Assembly (NCBI GenBank): GCA_946800325.1
Contig: OX326957.1
Span: 51,703,798-51,767,797, forward strand
DNA from: Luzula sylvatica
Taxonomy: Eukaryota > Streptophyta > Magnoliopsida > Poales > Juncaceae
Direction: 5' to 3'
DNA length: 64,000 bases
The notes beneath the pieces are model-generated. The model saw only the letters and a list, made by a program, of their open reading frames with translations. It was not told the origin of the DNA and ran no database searches. Shown piece after piece: positions 33,542 through 44,925 of this stretch; position 1 is the stretch's first letter, and each line of letters begins with the position of its first letter. The position numbers were made by a program, and so were the translations under genes.

Positions 33542-34690
33542 TAATAATAGTAAAAAAAAAATTATGATATATATTTTTTAACATTCATTGCATCATAAAT
33601 TATCTCAACAATAATACTATATATTATTATAAAAAAAAAAAACAATAATACTATATATAACATGAGACCCACAGCTTAACATTTATTTCCCTTGTTTTTT
33701 CTATTGTGAGACCCAAATTTTTGTTTTTTGTTTTTACTTTGTAATGTATTCCTCTCTTAAATTTTTTTATCAAAAATGAAATACCTATAGTGCAACCAAA
33801 AAGAAAAACTAATTTGGATAAAAAAAATGAAAAAAAATGTTTTTATTGCTTCCCAACATGAAAAATATCAGCAAGTACTGATTATAAAAAGAATAGATAA
33901 AACAATTTTGCAAAGTTAATCATTGAAAAATTGAACATATAAAAAAAATAAAACTATAAAGATGGGAATAGTTTATTTTTATTAAATGTAAAAACATTTT
34001 GTTTCTCGTCTATTATTAATTGGTGTCGTTGAGAATATAGCTCATGATCTATCATTATTGTATTATGTGGATTAACCACTTGAGTTATGAACCCAGTGAC
34101 TAAAAATAAGAATAGTCATGTTGTATCATAATTCTATGCATGTTTTTGCGATATTGAAGGCGTGAAATAAAATTAGATTTTAACTTGTTCTTTATTTTTT
34201 TCGCTACGGTGAGAAGAGAAAATGAAGAAAATAGGAAACAACCGAGATTAGAAGAAAGGATAAGAGAGATGATCATGATATTTTATTTGTAATTTTCTCA
34301 CTTTATCAAACATGAAACAATTCAACAAAAGAACAAATTACATTGTAGGAGTGGTATGCTATTAAATACATACATGATCTCTCATTAATAGTATGCATGA
34401 TTTCACTGATTCAATAATTTCATAAATATTATGCATAAATAGCACTGTTCTTAATTCAAAAAATCTTCAAAAACATGATGACAAAACAAACTTTATTAAG
34501 ATGTAACTATATATAGAACTTTCATACAAGCCAATCTCGAAGTACAACTTAATTAAGTAATACATCAATATATGTCTCTCAGACATGATATACTAACTAC
34601 TCATGATCTCTCTATTTATACATATGCACGCACCATACTCATAATACTAAATATATATATAACCCTCGTATGTACGCATGATCTAATCAT
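33542..34690. other. AT-rich intergenic, nothing recognised
   Basis: Short A/T runs and no coding potential. A weak repeat, ATACTATATAT, occurs near 33617 and 33649. Confidence 0.45.
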
Positions 34691-35407
34691 TACTTTCGGG
34701 CAGGGACGGATCTTATAAGGGGCCGCAGGGGGCGATCGCCCCCCCAAGAATTTTGAACATGTAGTATATATTATTCATAATTATGTATTTTGATATGTCG
34801 AAATAAAAATTGTATGTTAATTTTCAGCCCCAAAATAATAATGAAATATATTGTGAATTGTGATTTAAGAAACACAAAGTAAAATTTATAAATTGAAATA
34901 ATAAATTAAGTTTTTGAATAAAACTCATATGTCAAGTCTTATATCTCTCAAGATTTTTTATACATTGAAGTCCATACCTCTTTAAATCAAGCCCATGCAT
35001 AAATGAAAAGTAGTATTTCTCCTCTCTTTTTTACTTCCACAAAATCACTGGGACAGACTTTGTGGTTTGTCTGGGCCTCTTTCCCACGCACAAAGAAAAA
35101 AATATATCATTGTTGAAGATCAAGATGTATTTGTAGACAAAAAGTTGCATTTAAATAAGGTTTTGATTTATTCTTATCTTTCTTTCTTGATTTACTTCTT
35201 CACTTCTTTGGTCCTAGTATATTTTGTTCTTCACCATTATGTATTTGTGTAATAATAGTATCCCATGAAGTGTTCGATGAAATGTTTAAGTGAAAATTAA
35301 ACTATTATTTTTATGTTGTTGAAGTATCTAACTTATTTATGGTTTTATTTATTTGATTGTATTAGGAATCATGGTTAAAAGCAAGAGTTACAAGATCAAA
35401 AATTACG

Positions 35408-35764
35408 TTGAACTTTCAATTACATCATTTTGTTGTCGAGATCCCACAAAATGCAAAGTTCAATAATTTAGAAACCATTTCTGATTTGTGTCGAGTTCTT
35501 GTAGAGACCAAAAAACAATCTAATTTTAGTTTCGTCGATAGACTAATTCGGTTGCTTCTAACGCTTCTCGTTTTTACTGCATCGGCGGAACGTGCATTTT
35601 CGGCAATGAAAATAGTAATGATGAGACTTCGTAATAGGATGGAAGATGAATTTCTCGCGAATAGTTTGGTTGTGCATATCGAAAGAGAAATTGCGGAAAA
35701 TTTCACTTTAGATGAATTAATTGAAGACTTCAAAAATTTTAAAGAGCGAAGAGCTCGGCTTTAG
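35408..35764 (+). pseudogene. hAT transposase C-terminal dimerisation domain, truncated
   Basis: The 118-residue open stretch contains LLTLLVFTASAERAFSAMK and RLRNRMEDEFLANSLVVHIE, the hallmark of the hAT family dimerisation domain near the end of the protein. The zinc finger and catalytic parts that should precede it are absent between the left end and 35408. The ATG at 35408 is simply the first in frame and probably not a true start. Confidence 0.8.
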
Positions 35765-35909
35765 ATGGATTAGATATTAATTAAAATAGTTATTTTAATA
35801 TTTATATTTTATATTTTGTTGTTTTGTTAAGACAAATTTTACTATAGTTAGAATATATTTGTATTATGTGTTAGTTAATAATTGCAATGAAAAATATTTT
35901 GTGTTTATA

Positions 35910-35910
<1 letters not shown>

Positions 35911-35944
<34 letters not shown>
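35911..35944. repeat. (C)34 homopolymer
   Basis: A run of 34 C (G on the minus strand) near the right end of the hAT element. The exact length may be affected by sequencing error. Confidence 0.85.
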
Positions 35945-35946
<2 letters not shown>

Positions 35947-35955
35947 GAATATGGC

Positions 35956-36099
35956 TCAAGATCCGCCACTGCTTTCGGGTCTAGTTGATTGCTTTCCGCC
36001 GCTCCCACCAGTTCCAGGCATATTGCCAGGACTGCTCCAGTTATCATATTGATCTCTCGGTATCGCATGGTGATTATCAACCGACGAAGAACCAGACAT
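35956..36099 (-). CDS. Short protein with HHAIPRDQY motif, 3' end altered by a hAT insertion
   Basis: From the ATG at 36099 the ORF reads MSGSSSVDNHHAIPRDQYDN, then a Gly/Ser/Pro-rich tail. The open frame extends upstream to about 36208 (FTPNKFTLLGEIIHRKNEG) but with no in-frame ATG. The coding sequence now ends in the hAT end, whose GGCGGATCTTGA adds Ser-Gly-Gly-Ser-stop. Without the element the frame would read Glu-Ser-Asn-Asp-stop using the flank at 34692. A 5' exon ending at 36969 (CTTTTCAG then GTAAGTAG) and a TATA box at 37054-37063 suggest a 5' intron. DNHHxIPRDQY recalls DSHHQFSLDQY at 31575. The signal peptide was not found, so the true start is unsure. Confidence 0.5.
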   Translation of the reverse strand: MSGSSSVDNHHAIPRDQYDNWSSPGNMPGTGGSGGKQSTRPESSGGS

Positions 36100-36320
36100 T
36101 ATCTTTCTCCCTTCATTCTTTCGGTGTATTATTTCTCCTAGCAACGTGAATTTATTCGGCGTAAAGCTGCTAGTAGCTTCATGCTTTTTCCTGCCATGCT
36201 ATATTTGACCCCTTGAAGAACAACCTAATTAATAAATGTTTCCTTATTATATTTGGCCTAGATTGTGTTATAAAAGGTATTGATAATTGATAATAATAAT
36301 ATAATGGATTGTGTATCAGT

Positions 36321-36942
36321 CTAGGGGTGTCAATGGTTCGGATAGTGGTCGTACCAGATCCATATCCATATTATTTTTCGGATACGGATCCGGATACGGA
36401 ATTACCCGGATACGGATACGGTCGGATAGTAAACGGATACGGATACGGTTCAGATATTGTCGGATACGGATACGGATACGGTTTTTTTTCGGATAGTAAA
36501 ACGGATAATATGTTATGATAACATAACTTATTTTTTAATTAGAAATATATATAATTTGTAACATAAACGATATATATGATTATATTTAAACGTGATTTTA
36601 CGATTGTGATTTTAAATCACTCATAAATCATTAATTTATATATGATATATGAACTAATATCAAATAAAATACATAAAAACAATACAAAATATACGGATCC
36701 GGATCCGGTTCCGGATACTCGAATCCGGTTCCGAGTATCCGGATCCTAAAAATACTCGGATCCGGAACACGGATCCGGTCCTGGCACCAAAACCGAATAT
36801 CGGATCCGGTTCCGGTTCAAAAAATGTGCAACCATATCCATATCCGGATCCACTCGGATCCGGATATTTTTTTCGAATTCGGATATTTCTTCGGATACGG
36901 TTCGGGTCGGTTCGGGCAATAACCACACCATTGACACCCCTA
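36321..36942. mobile_element. hAT-type MITE in the 5' intron of the 36099 gene
   Basis: A 622-bp element with the exact 8-bp duplication GTATCAGT (36313-36320 and 36943-36950). The inverted ends TAGGGGTGTCAATGGT and ACCATTGACACCCCTA are perfect. The arms are made of CGGATACGGATACGG-like and GGATCCGGATCCGG-like words, around an AT-rich centre. No coding capacity. Confidence 0.92.
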
Positions 36943-37053
36943 GTATCAGTGTATGTACTACTACTTACCTGAAAAGGAAAGTGGGAAACCCTAGATGAGA
37001 TCTTGTTGTAGTTTAGTTTATTGTAGTGTAATTAACAAATGTTGCATCGTGTG

Positions 37054-37063
37054 TTATTTATAG
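37054..37063 (-). promoter_or_regulatory. TATA box of the 36099 gene
   Basis: CTATAAATAA on the minus strand, about 95 bases before the donor at 36968. The LTR element at 37089-40694 inserted about 21 bases upstream of it. Confidence 0.55.
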
Positions 37064-37088
37064 ATGAAGAGATGAAAAGTGATAATGC

Positions 37089-37701
37089 TGTTGGAACATT
37101 ATTCCAACATTGGACTTATATGTAAAATATTATGTGTTGTAATATTGTCATTTATATGCTTATTAATAGAGTGATGAATTTTAGTTATAAAATTAAGCAT
37201 TAAATATGTCAATTAAGTTGTGGGCCTTTTGATGTGTTGAATATTGTGAGTGGTGATTCTATTTTCTATGATGGGCTGAATTAGAAAATCCACATTAGGT
37301 AGCCCAAAATGTATGTCTTTGTGAAAAGATGTCTTGTGGCTATAAAAGCAAATTGGTCCCAAGCACATATGAGATTCTGCCATTCTCTTTTCCATCCCAT
37401 TAAGAAAAGAGAGATATCCATAGGAGAAAAGAAATCGAAGGATTCTTCAAATTGGAGATCATAAAGTGCTTGGAATTCCAAATTTTTGCGACTAAGGCTT
37501 CATGAACGCAACAACGGTAATGACGCGACATCAATTCGGACGGATTCCATACGCTTCCGCATACGGTTAAGGTACGATTTTGATTAAGTTTATTCGGTTG
37601 AATTCACATAGTTATTACGGTCCGTTTGTATGGGCATATTGAATTATTTTATTCACGGGGCGGTGCCGGATCGGTGTCGGATCGTTGCCGCCGCCCCAAC
37701 A
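37089..37701 (+). repeat. 5' LTR of the non-coding element
   Basis: 613 bp, TG...CA ends, beginning with the inner palindrome TTGGAACATTATTCCAA. It matches 40085-40694 with scattered substitutions and small indels. Confidence 0.92.
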
Positions 37702-37702
37702 A

Positions 37703-37715
37703 TTGGTATCAGAGC
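37703..37715 (+). other. Primer-binding site of the non-coding element
   Basis: TTGGTATCAGAGC begins just after the 5' LTR and is complementary to initiator tRNA-Met. Confidence 0.88.
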
Positions 37716-38019
37716 GAAACTATGATGAATCACGGTTTAAATGGAAGAGAAACGAAGTATATAATTTCGGATAATTTCGTTTTTTATCGAAACGGGTCAC
37801 AAACGGGTTACAAAATTAGAGAGAAAGAAAAGTTTATAGAAAATTTGTACTATCTCTCTATACTCAGTGAGTAATTCCGGACACATCTATGGTCTCCGTT
37901 TCGTCAACGGACGTCGGTGGCACCGTGGCCCGCCGACCAGACAAGGGACCAGAGAGGAGACGCCATGAAAGAATATAATCCCTTCTATCATTCAATGGAT
38001 CTGATGGCTGGTCGTAATG

Positions 38020-38640
38020 TTTTGAAAAGACGGGAATTCATTTCTTAGTTTTTATGTTAATTGAAAATTAGGATTTAAAATTCTGGTTTGTTAAGTTTAT
38101 AAAAAATCCGGAATTACAAATTCTAAGTATAAAATCAGGATATCAAATTCTGAATTTAAAAGTCTGGATTTGGAAATTAGGATACAAAATTCTGGATTCC
38201 AATGGCTGGATTTTTAAAATTAGGAAAAGTAAAACTTGGAAATAAATTTAGGATTTGATATTCCGGTTTTCTGAAGGTATTTCAAATTCGGAGAATATAA
38301 AAGTCAGGATTTCAAAGTTTGGATTTGAAAATAAGGAAAAGAAAAACTGGGAAATAGATTTTGGATTCAATATTCCGGTTTTCTGAGGGTGCTTAAAATA
38401 CCGAATTTCCAAATCTGGGAAATAAAACCTGGAATATGGAAATTCAAGACAATAAAATTCTGGAATCTGAAACCTGCAATATAGATATTCTGGACATTCA
38501 AAGTCCGGAATCAGGAATTCCGAATCTGGAAACAGGATTTTGAAATCCGGAGCAGGAAAATTCTGAATTTGGAAATTCTAAATATGGAAATTTTGAATAA
38601 GGAAATTATGGATATTAAAATACAGAATATTAAGGAAATT
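38020..38640 (+). repeat. Degenerate TCTGGAATT/ATTCTGGATTT-rich region
   Basis: The interior here is a loose array of short words such as AAATTCTGGA, ATTCCGG and GGATTTGGAAAT, with no ORF. It probably arose by slippage within an old spacer. Confidence 0.5.
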
Positions 38641-39673
38641 ATCCATAATAAGGTATAATTTTAGGATTAATTAAAAGGTTAAAGGTATATGTGTTTTAAA
38701 ATTAATTAAGGTCAGCAACATGTCGCCAAAGTGACCTCTCTTGTTAAAATTAATTATATTTTAAAATGTAAAAAAGATATGTGTTTGATATTATTTAAAT
38801 ATTGATCGGCCCAAAGGAAGACAATATTTAATATAATTTCATATGCATCTGTGGTAATAAGTGTGTGATAATTATTTGGTTTTACATGTGACTTATGTAA
38901 TCGGCCCAAAGGAAGGTTAATTTGTTGACACGTTAATTTATTATCAATTCTTGATTACTACGACAAGATATTAATAAGAAGTTAATATGATTGGCCAAAG
39001 TCAAAATATTAACGGAAAAGGTATATCTTGATGATGGGGATAACCTTTAATTAAATTTATTATTATTATTCGGTTATTTTGGTGAGCAATACAATGCTTG
39101 ATTATAGTTTTCTATTTAACGTTAATTCGGTTCTTGTATTTATGCGATTTATGATTCTTTAAAGATGTCTTGTTTGCGGGGGAAAAATACGGCTACAAAT
39201 TTTGTTTAGCCGAAAAGACAAACTTTGATATCTGAAGAACATTGACATTGGTATATATATATTTTTGGTTTTATAATAAAATCATCTTATTTGGTTTTGA
39301 GATGGATTTTGTTAATTATTAAATATACCATTACTTACGTGAGAGAAAGTAAAGAAATTCAGAGTAATATTTGTCTATCATATATTTTGGTACAAACTCC
39401 AATAAGGTATAATTACCCAAAATGTTAAGATATGTTATATAAGCAAGACGTTGCTTATATGGGTGTAATTTCGGTTAAGGATATTCAGTTATAGTGGGAG
39501 TAAATATTTGTACAGTTATTATGATATAGACACGTGATATAAACATATGTCATACACATATGATAAGGTTATAAAGTTATAAAGTTTTCGGTATTATGGT
39601 TATTCTGCAGAATTAAAGTTATATTTATCACTTTACTCTGATTTAAATCATGTTCGTCTCAATACGGTTTAAA

Positions 39674-39790
39674 GGAGACGGTTTTGTCTCATAAGGTATT
39701 CAAGGAGACGGTTTGTCTCAATGCGGTTTTAAAGGAGACGGTTTGTCTCATTAAGTTATTAAAGGAGACGATTTTAAGGATCTCACTAAA
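39674..39790 (+). repeat. Four GGAGAC...GTCTC hairpin repeats
   Basis: AAAGGAGACGGTTTGTCTC-like units start at 39674, 39704, 39734 and 39774. The first three can form a small hairpin (GAGAC, loop, GTCTC). They lie about 300 bp before the purine tract. Confidence 0.75.
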
Positions 39791-40066
39791 TTTATTTTTA
39801 GGCGGACCAAGTTGGAAATAGGCATGTTAAAATCACATTACATGAAATTTCCATGCTATACATGCACATCATGATTCATGTCATTCAGTTGTATTAGTAT
39901 ATGTGACCATTGAAGGTTTAGTTACGTTAAATGTGAAGAAAGCCGGTTTGATCCTACATTGATATTATTGATGGACGAAATTGGTTAGGGACACATAAGG
40001 TTTTTTATGACAAACAAGTACGCGTATTTCGGTTTATGTTCAATACATAATTATAAGGAATTAAAT

Positions 40067-40084
40067 ATAGTCCAAGTGGGAGAT
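40067..40084 (+). other. Polypurine tract of the non-coding element
   Basis: GTCCAAGTGGGAGAT lies directly against the 3' LTR, as expected for the plus-strand primer. Confidence 0.75.
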
Positions 40085-40694
40085 TGTTGGAACATTATTC
40101 CAACATTGGACTTATATGTAAAATATGATGTGTTGTAATATTGTCTTTTATATGCTTATTAATAGAGTGATGAATTTTAGTTATAAAATTAAGCATTAAA
40201 TGTGTCAATTAAGTTGTGGGCCTTTTGATGTGTAGAATATTGTGGGTGGTGTTTCTATTTCTATGATGGGTTGAATTAGAAAATCCACATTAGGTAGCAC
40301 AAAATGTATGTCTTTGTGAAAAGATGTCTTGTGGCTATAAAAGCAAATTGGTCCCAAGCACATATGAGATTCTGTCATTCTCTTTTCCATCCCATTAAGA
40401 AAAGAGAAAGATCCATAGGAGAAAAGAAACCGAAGGATTCTTCAAATTGGAGATCATAAAGTGCTTGGAATTCCAAATATTTGCGACTAAGGCTTCATGA
40501 ACGCAACAACGGTAATGACGCGACATCAATTCAGACGGATTCCATACGCTTCCGCATACGGTTAAGGTACGATTTTGAAAGTTTATTCGGTTGAATTCAC
40601 ATAGTTATTACGGTCCGTTTGTACGGGCATATTGAATTATTTTATTCACGGGGCGGTGCCGGATCGGTGTCGGATCGTTGCCGCCGCCCCAACA
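40085..40694 (+). repeat. 3' LTR of the non-coding element
   Basis: The partner of 37089-37701. It is followed by the AATGC duplication and then the continuation of the gene upstream region (CACTAGAGATAATATATG). Confidence 0.92.
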
Positions 40695-40699
40695 AATGC

Positions 40700-41034
40700 C
40701 ACTAGAGATAATATATGCATTCCCAAAAGTTTTCATTTTATGATAGTATAATATATTAATGTGTGAAGATCGATATATATTTATGAATCTTTGTAGTTGA
40801 AATAAATTCTAAAACATAATCTTCCCAAAAATCTTATTTCCGAAATAAGATTTTGGACTCCCAGTTATTTTATTTTATTTTATTACGGGACGGTTTTTCT
40901 AAACATTTTGCTCCAACTCCTTCACTGTTTTTATTTTATTTTATTTTGAGCAAAAACTCCTTCACTGTTAAGTAAATATATTACTGTAAAAAGATTTAAC
41001 TTTTACTAAATAGAGAAATGAAGATGATATTTTG
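40700..41034. other. Short intergenic stretch
   Basis: AT-rich, with TTTTATTTTATTTTATT-like runs and no gene seen. It is probably the displaced upstream region of the 36099 gene. Confidence 0.4.
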
Positions 41035-41048
41035 GTGGTTGTGATTCT

Positions 41049-43003
41049 TTTTTTGAGCAAAATAGAGTAGGCTCAAAGTCCTACATCCATTATATTTAAT
41101 TAAAATTATTTTACAGATACTATATTGGGAAATAAAATCCCCACTAAAGCACCTCTCTATTACATAAAACTCATTACTTGTTCAAACTCAAATCATAACT
41201 ATAAAATAAAAACCCAAATAATAAAACCCTGTTTTTCTGTTAACTAGAATCTCAAAACTTGGAAATGAAAACCTTTACTCTTACCACAAGCTGACAAAAA
41301 CAGGTCAAGACCAAACAGGTCAAGACCATCCCTTCTATCTCGTCCCCTCTACTCTCTTACCACTCAAACCCTACTTTGCCGTCCATCTCTTTCCTCCCTC
41401 TTTTGGCGATTGAAGTAATCTTCTCTTCAAATCCTCCTCCTTTCCTTCCCTAGACAGGCAAGTATTCATCTAAAAACCTCAATCTTCTCCTTCTTCTCCT
41501 TCATTATCGCTTCGCAGCCTTTCTTTCATAATATTTTTGGTTTGATTTTTGGCTTTTTCGTACAGCTTTAGATCCGAGATTATTGAGTCAATCAATTGCC
41601 AAGGCCGAAGCTTTTCTTCTCCAAACACCCTTCTACATCGTTCACACCAAATAGAATACATGAATACCGCAATCAGTCGATTATAAGAAGCTTTGTCTGG
41701 ATCAAGTTCCATCAGCATCAAAGGATTAATATTCTGAGGAATCGAAAAACCCAGAGAGGTATTTAATTTCTTCCAAACTTCTATTGAATAATCACATTCC
41801 CCAATCATATGAACCGCTGATTCCTCTTGACAGACACATAAGCTGCAGCGATTTGGCAAAATCCAACCCTTCTTCTTCAAATTATCAATGGTATTTAATC
41901 TATTTTTACTCAATAGCCAAATAAAAAATTTTATCTTTAAAGGAACTCCCAGATTCCACATTTGATATAATGGATATTTTTCAAAAACCCCCATAACTAA
42001 CTTTTCATATGCACTTTTGCAATTAAAGGTATAATTTGAAGTCCACTTCCATAAGATTTTATCGGGTACATCCTGGAGATTGGTATTCAGCAAATCTTCC
42101 TCCAAATTATTCAATTGAGATGCTGCCTCAACCGATAGAGAAAAGAAAGGATTCAAAATGGTATGTAAGTCCTCTGACTCTAATTTGTTAAATATATCTG
42201 ATAATGTTAGATATGTATTATTAACAAAAGAATATAGTTCCTTGAATTTTGATTTTAATATACCATAATTCCAATTATCTTCCCAAAAATCAATTTTCTC
42301 TCCTGTACCAATAAGAAAAGTAGAACTTTCTTTAAAAAAATCCAAATTTTTTAATACATCCTTCCAAAAATAAGATATACTATTATAGAATTGCAAATCA
42401 ATTTCCCCAATTGGCATCTTAATTAGCTCATTCCAAGGCAAATTTTCTCCAATTTGATAATATTTCCAAAGCCATTTTGTTAATAAAGCCTTGTTAAAAA
42501 TCTCCAGATTTATTACTCCTAATCCTCCACACTCTTTAGGCTTACAAACCTCTACCCAATTAACAAGATTATACCCCTGATTTTTATCCCCTCTCCATAA
42601 AAAAGTCCTTCTTATTGCATCAATTTCTTTCAAGGCCCATTTTGGAAACTTGAAAACATTAAAATAGTAAATTGGTAGGGAAGTTAAAACTGAATTTATA
42701 AGGATCAATCTTCCACTCATTGACAGTGTACTCCCTTTCCATCCTCCCAATTTAGTATTTAGTTTATCCACAAATTCTTTGAATTGCGCCTTATTTGGTC
42801 TTTTGAAATGCAGTGGTAGACCCAAATAATTGATTGGAAATTGCTTAATGGGACAATTTATTTCTTTTGAAATTCCCTCCATAATATTATTTTCAATATT
42901 CATTCCCACTATCTCTGATTTATGAAAATTTATTTTCAATCCAGTATTTACCTCAAAGACCTCCAATAAATACTTTAATCTTCTTATATTTGTCAAACGA
43001 GAT
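41049..43003 (-). mobile_element. 5'-truncated L1-type LINE
   Basis: A LINE fragment flanked by a 14-bp duplication, GTGGTTGTGATTCT (41035-41048 and 43004-43017). A short T run beside the left copy is the reversed poly(A) tail. Only the 3' third of ORF2 remains; the endonuclease and the catalytic part of the reverse transcriptase are missing. Truncation at the 5' end is usual for target-primed reverse transcription. Confidence 0.85.
41479..42996 (-). pseudogene. LINE ORF2 C-terminal fragment (RT thumb, zf-RVT)
   Basis: An open frame of about 505 residues without a true start codon. It begins inside the reverse transcriptase, after the YADD box, at FEVNTGLKINFHKSEI. It goes on through NYLGLPLHF, LGGWKGSTLSMSGRLILINS, FLWRGD and GGLGVINLEIFNKALL to the zf-RVT Cys/His motif CSLCVCQEESAVHMIGEC. 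The same blocks occur in the complete LINE at 53536, but at clearly lower than full identity, so this is another member of the family. It cannot act alone. Confidence 0.85.
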
Positions 43004-43017
43004 GTGGTTGTGATTCT

Positions 43018-43650
43018 CTATTAAGGCAATTTGACAAATGGGGACTCCACCAAAATGAGACAAAAATAAGTGGGACGAATCAATTATTTCGATTAAACAA
43101 GTGTTTGTTAGAAATTTGACAAGGAAAAAAAAAAAACTAGGTTAATTAGGGTTAGCTTAGAAGTTATATTCGAAAAGACATGACTCCACCAAAGCAATAA
43201 GAAATGTTTCTAGAGTACTTTTGGGCCAAATTTCTTCCTAACATTTTTAAAACTTTGGACATTTTAAAAGTCAGTGGGCTTATTAGTAGGCACTCTAAAC
43301 CTGAATTTAGTGAACAGACCAGCCCGCTTAATATATTTAGAAGAATAATTTATTCCAAAGAGAGCTTTCATTAGATCCAAATCAATGTATTATGAGGCCA
43401 GCCCGCTTAATATATTGACACGTAACCTGATTATGAGGCAATTAATTTCATTCAAACATAAATGATTACGAGGGAATAAAATGCCAAAAAAGGAGTGAAC
43501 TCTGGAGAACTTATTTTGTTGATTTATCAACTGGGCACATGAACACGAAAAGCTTGTGAAATGAACAAAGAATATGCTTCTCTGAAAATTCATGTCACTA
43601 AAAATCAACCTAGTTAGTAGCATCCCAGTAAACAAAATCAAGAGTACTTG
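43018..43650. other. Intergenic, nothing recognised
   Basis: No gene. CCAGCCCGCTTAATATATT occurs twice (about 43319 and 43394). Confidence 0.4.
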
Positions 43651-43654
43651 AAAG

Positions 43655-43924
43655 GGAAATGTTAGTGTCTCTCACTCTCACTCCGACCTTCCTGATGTGT
43701 CAAACGAGATGTGGTTGAGTGAGAGTGATTTAACATTTCGATTAACGATTAATTGGCACGTAAATTCAATTTGTTATATACGTATTCGTACATATTAATT
43801 GACACGCCAATTCAATTAAACGTTCAATGAATCATTAATTACGGTACTAATTACTCCAATTAACCATTTTCGATTAGCGCATCAAGAATGATTAATTGGG
43901 AGTGGAGGGGCATGTATAACGCAT
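43655..43924. mobile_element. Small MULE-like MITE
   Basis: About 270 bp. The left end GGAAATGTTAGTGTC leads to CTTCCTGATGTGTC. The right end read inward (ATGCGTTATACATGCCCCTCC) leads to TTCTTGATGCGC. This matches the layout of the MULE ends at 19580-23713. The flanking 9-mers ACTTGAAAG and ATTTGAAAT agree at seven of nine bases. Confidence 0.45.
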
Positions 43925-43969
43925 ATTTGAAATTGCAATTTAATAACAACTATTAAATTTAGTGGCGGA

Positions 43970-44155
43970 TCTTGACATAGTTAAAATATGTACGTTATAA
44001 AAATAAATTTGAGAAGACAATAAAATTTATACTGTTATATTGATAAACTACAATTAATCACTCTCTATATATACTATTAAGCGAAATTTTTGGAGGGACC
44101 AAGGTCTCATCCCCCTCCCTCCTATATAGATCAGTTCCTGCTTCGTCATTATTTG
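43970..44155. mobile_element. Possible worn hAT MITE
   Basis: AGTGGCGGATCTTGACATAG at the left is hAT-end-like (compare 35971 read inward), and GGGACCAAGGTCTCATCCCCC occurs near the right. No duplication was found. Confidence 0.3.
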
Positions 44156-44367
44156 TTGTCAATACAAAGGAGGATCATTTTTCCAATTATCTTAATGTAT
44201 TGATTAACGTATTGATGATGTGATGGTTTGTATTGTAATGATAAATGAATAGATGATAAATAAGTAAGTTGAAATGTCTATGGATGGATATATAATGCAA
44301 GAGTAAATGAAATTTTGTCGGGAGGAAAACATTCTCTGTTCATTTATCTTCTATATTAATTAATTAA

Positions 44368-44925
44368 TTAATACTTGCGGCTCTTCAATCGTAAGCAGTC
44401 TCGTGCTTCTGGTATTGCCATCCGTGCTGACAGATTGATTTGATTCGCATCCATGGTATCCTTCATAATTTGGATCACCTCGCAATTATCCGATATGAAC
44501 ACATATTTTCTCTGCAAGAATTTATCATGAATCAACTGCAACGCCATTTTCAGTGCTTCAAATTCGCCTTGTAATGAGTTTGGATATCCTTGACCTCCTC
44601 GTGCTCGCACATAGAGTATTTGGCCACACTTGTCCTTCAAGATTGTTCCCAGCCCATAATTGCCGAACTGATCCCCGGAGAAAACATTGCAGACCAGGTC
44701 TTGGATTTGGATGTCGCTGGTCAGAGTGTGCATGATAGGGTGTGAGGTCGTGCCAGAGATTGCCCCGTACATCTGGTCCAATCGAGCAAGATAAAACACT
44801 TCTTCGAACCGAATTGGTTTGTGCTGAAAAACCCATTGATTTCGTGCCTTCCACCACTGCCATAGAATGGTCATAAATAGAGGTATATCTCTCGGATTAA
44901 GTTGTTGAAGCCAGTACTGCACCAT
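44368..44925 (-). pseudogene. LINE-derived RNase H-like (RVT_3) fragment
   Basis: 185 residues. LWQWWKARNQWVFQ is the helix that links zf-RVT to RNase H in plant LINE-derived proteins. It is followed by GLGTILKDKCGQILYVRARG, GEFEALKMALQLI and FISDNCEVIQIM, which match RVT_3/RNase H. The Glu and the second Asp of the catalytic set are present, but the usual first Asp (normally just before the first block) is not clear. There is no poly(A) tail or duplication in view. It is probably a fragment of an old LINE, less likely a small host gene. Confidence 0.6.

Larger units (their letters stand above)
34701..35971 (+). mobile_element. hAT deletion derivative
   Basis: A 1271-bp element with the exact 8-bp duplication CTTTCGGG (34693-34700 and 35972-35979). 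The ends are inverted: CAGGGACGGATCTT on the left and CAGTGGCGGATCTT read from the right. It keeps only the transposase's C-terminal dimerisation region (35408-35764); the catalytic part is missing, so it is non-autonomous. A run of 34 C lies just inside the right end. It sits in the last codons of the gene at 36099-35956. Confidence 0.9.
37089..40694 (+). mobile_element. Non-coding LTR retrotransposon (LARD-like)
   Basis: A 3.6-kb element with LTRs at 37089-37701 and 40085-40694, starting TGTTGGAACATTATTCCAACA and ending in CCCCAACA. The 5-bp duplication AATGC flanks it exactly (37084-37088 and 40695-40699). A primer site (TTGGTATCAGAGC) and a purine tract (AAGTGGGAGAT) are in place. The 2.4-kb interior has no ORF for gag or pol, so it depends on another element, probably a copia type. 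The LTRs differ at some 15-20 positions, so it is older than the element at 1662-13777. Confidence 0.92.

Noticed and set aside
36142..36144. Start of the HHAIPRDQY ORF at 36144
   Set aside because: The codon there is TTG, not ATG. The first in-frame ATG is at 36099.
36309..36926. ORFs rich in GYGYGS or RIRIR words
   Set aside because: They come from CGGATAC iteration in the arms of a hAT MITE.
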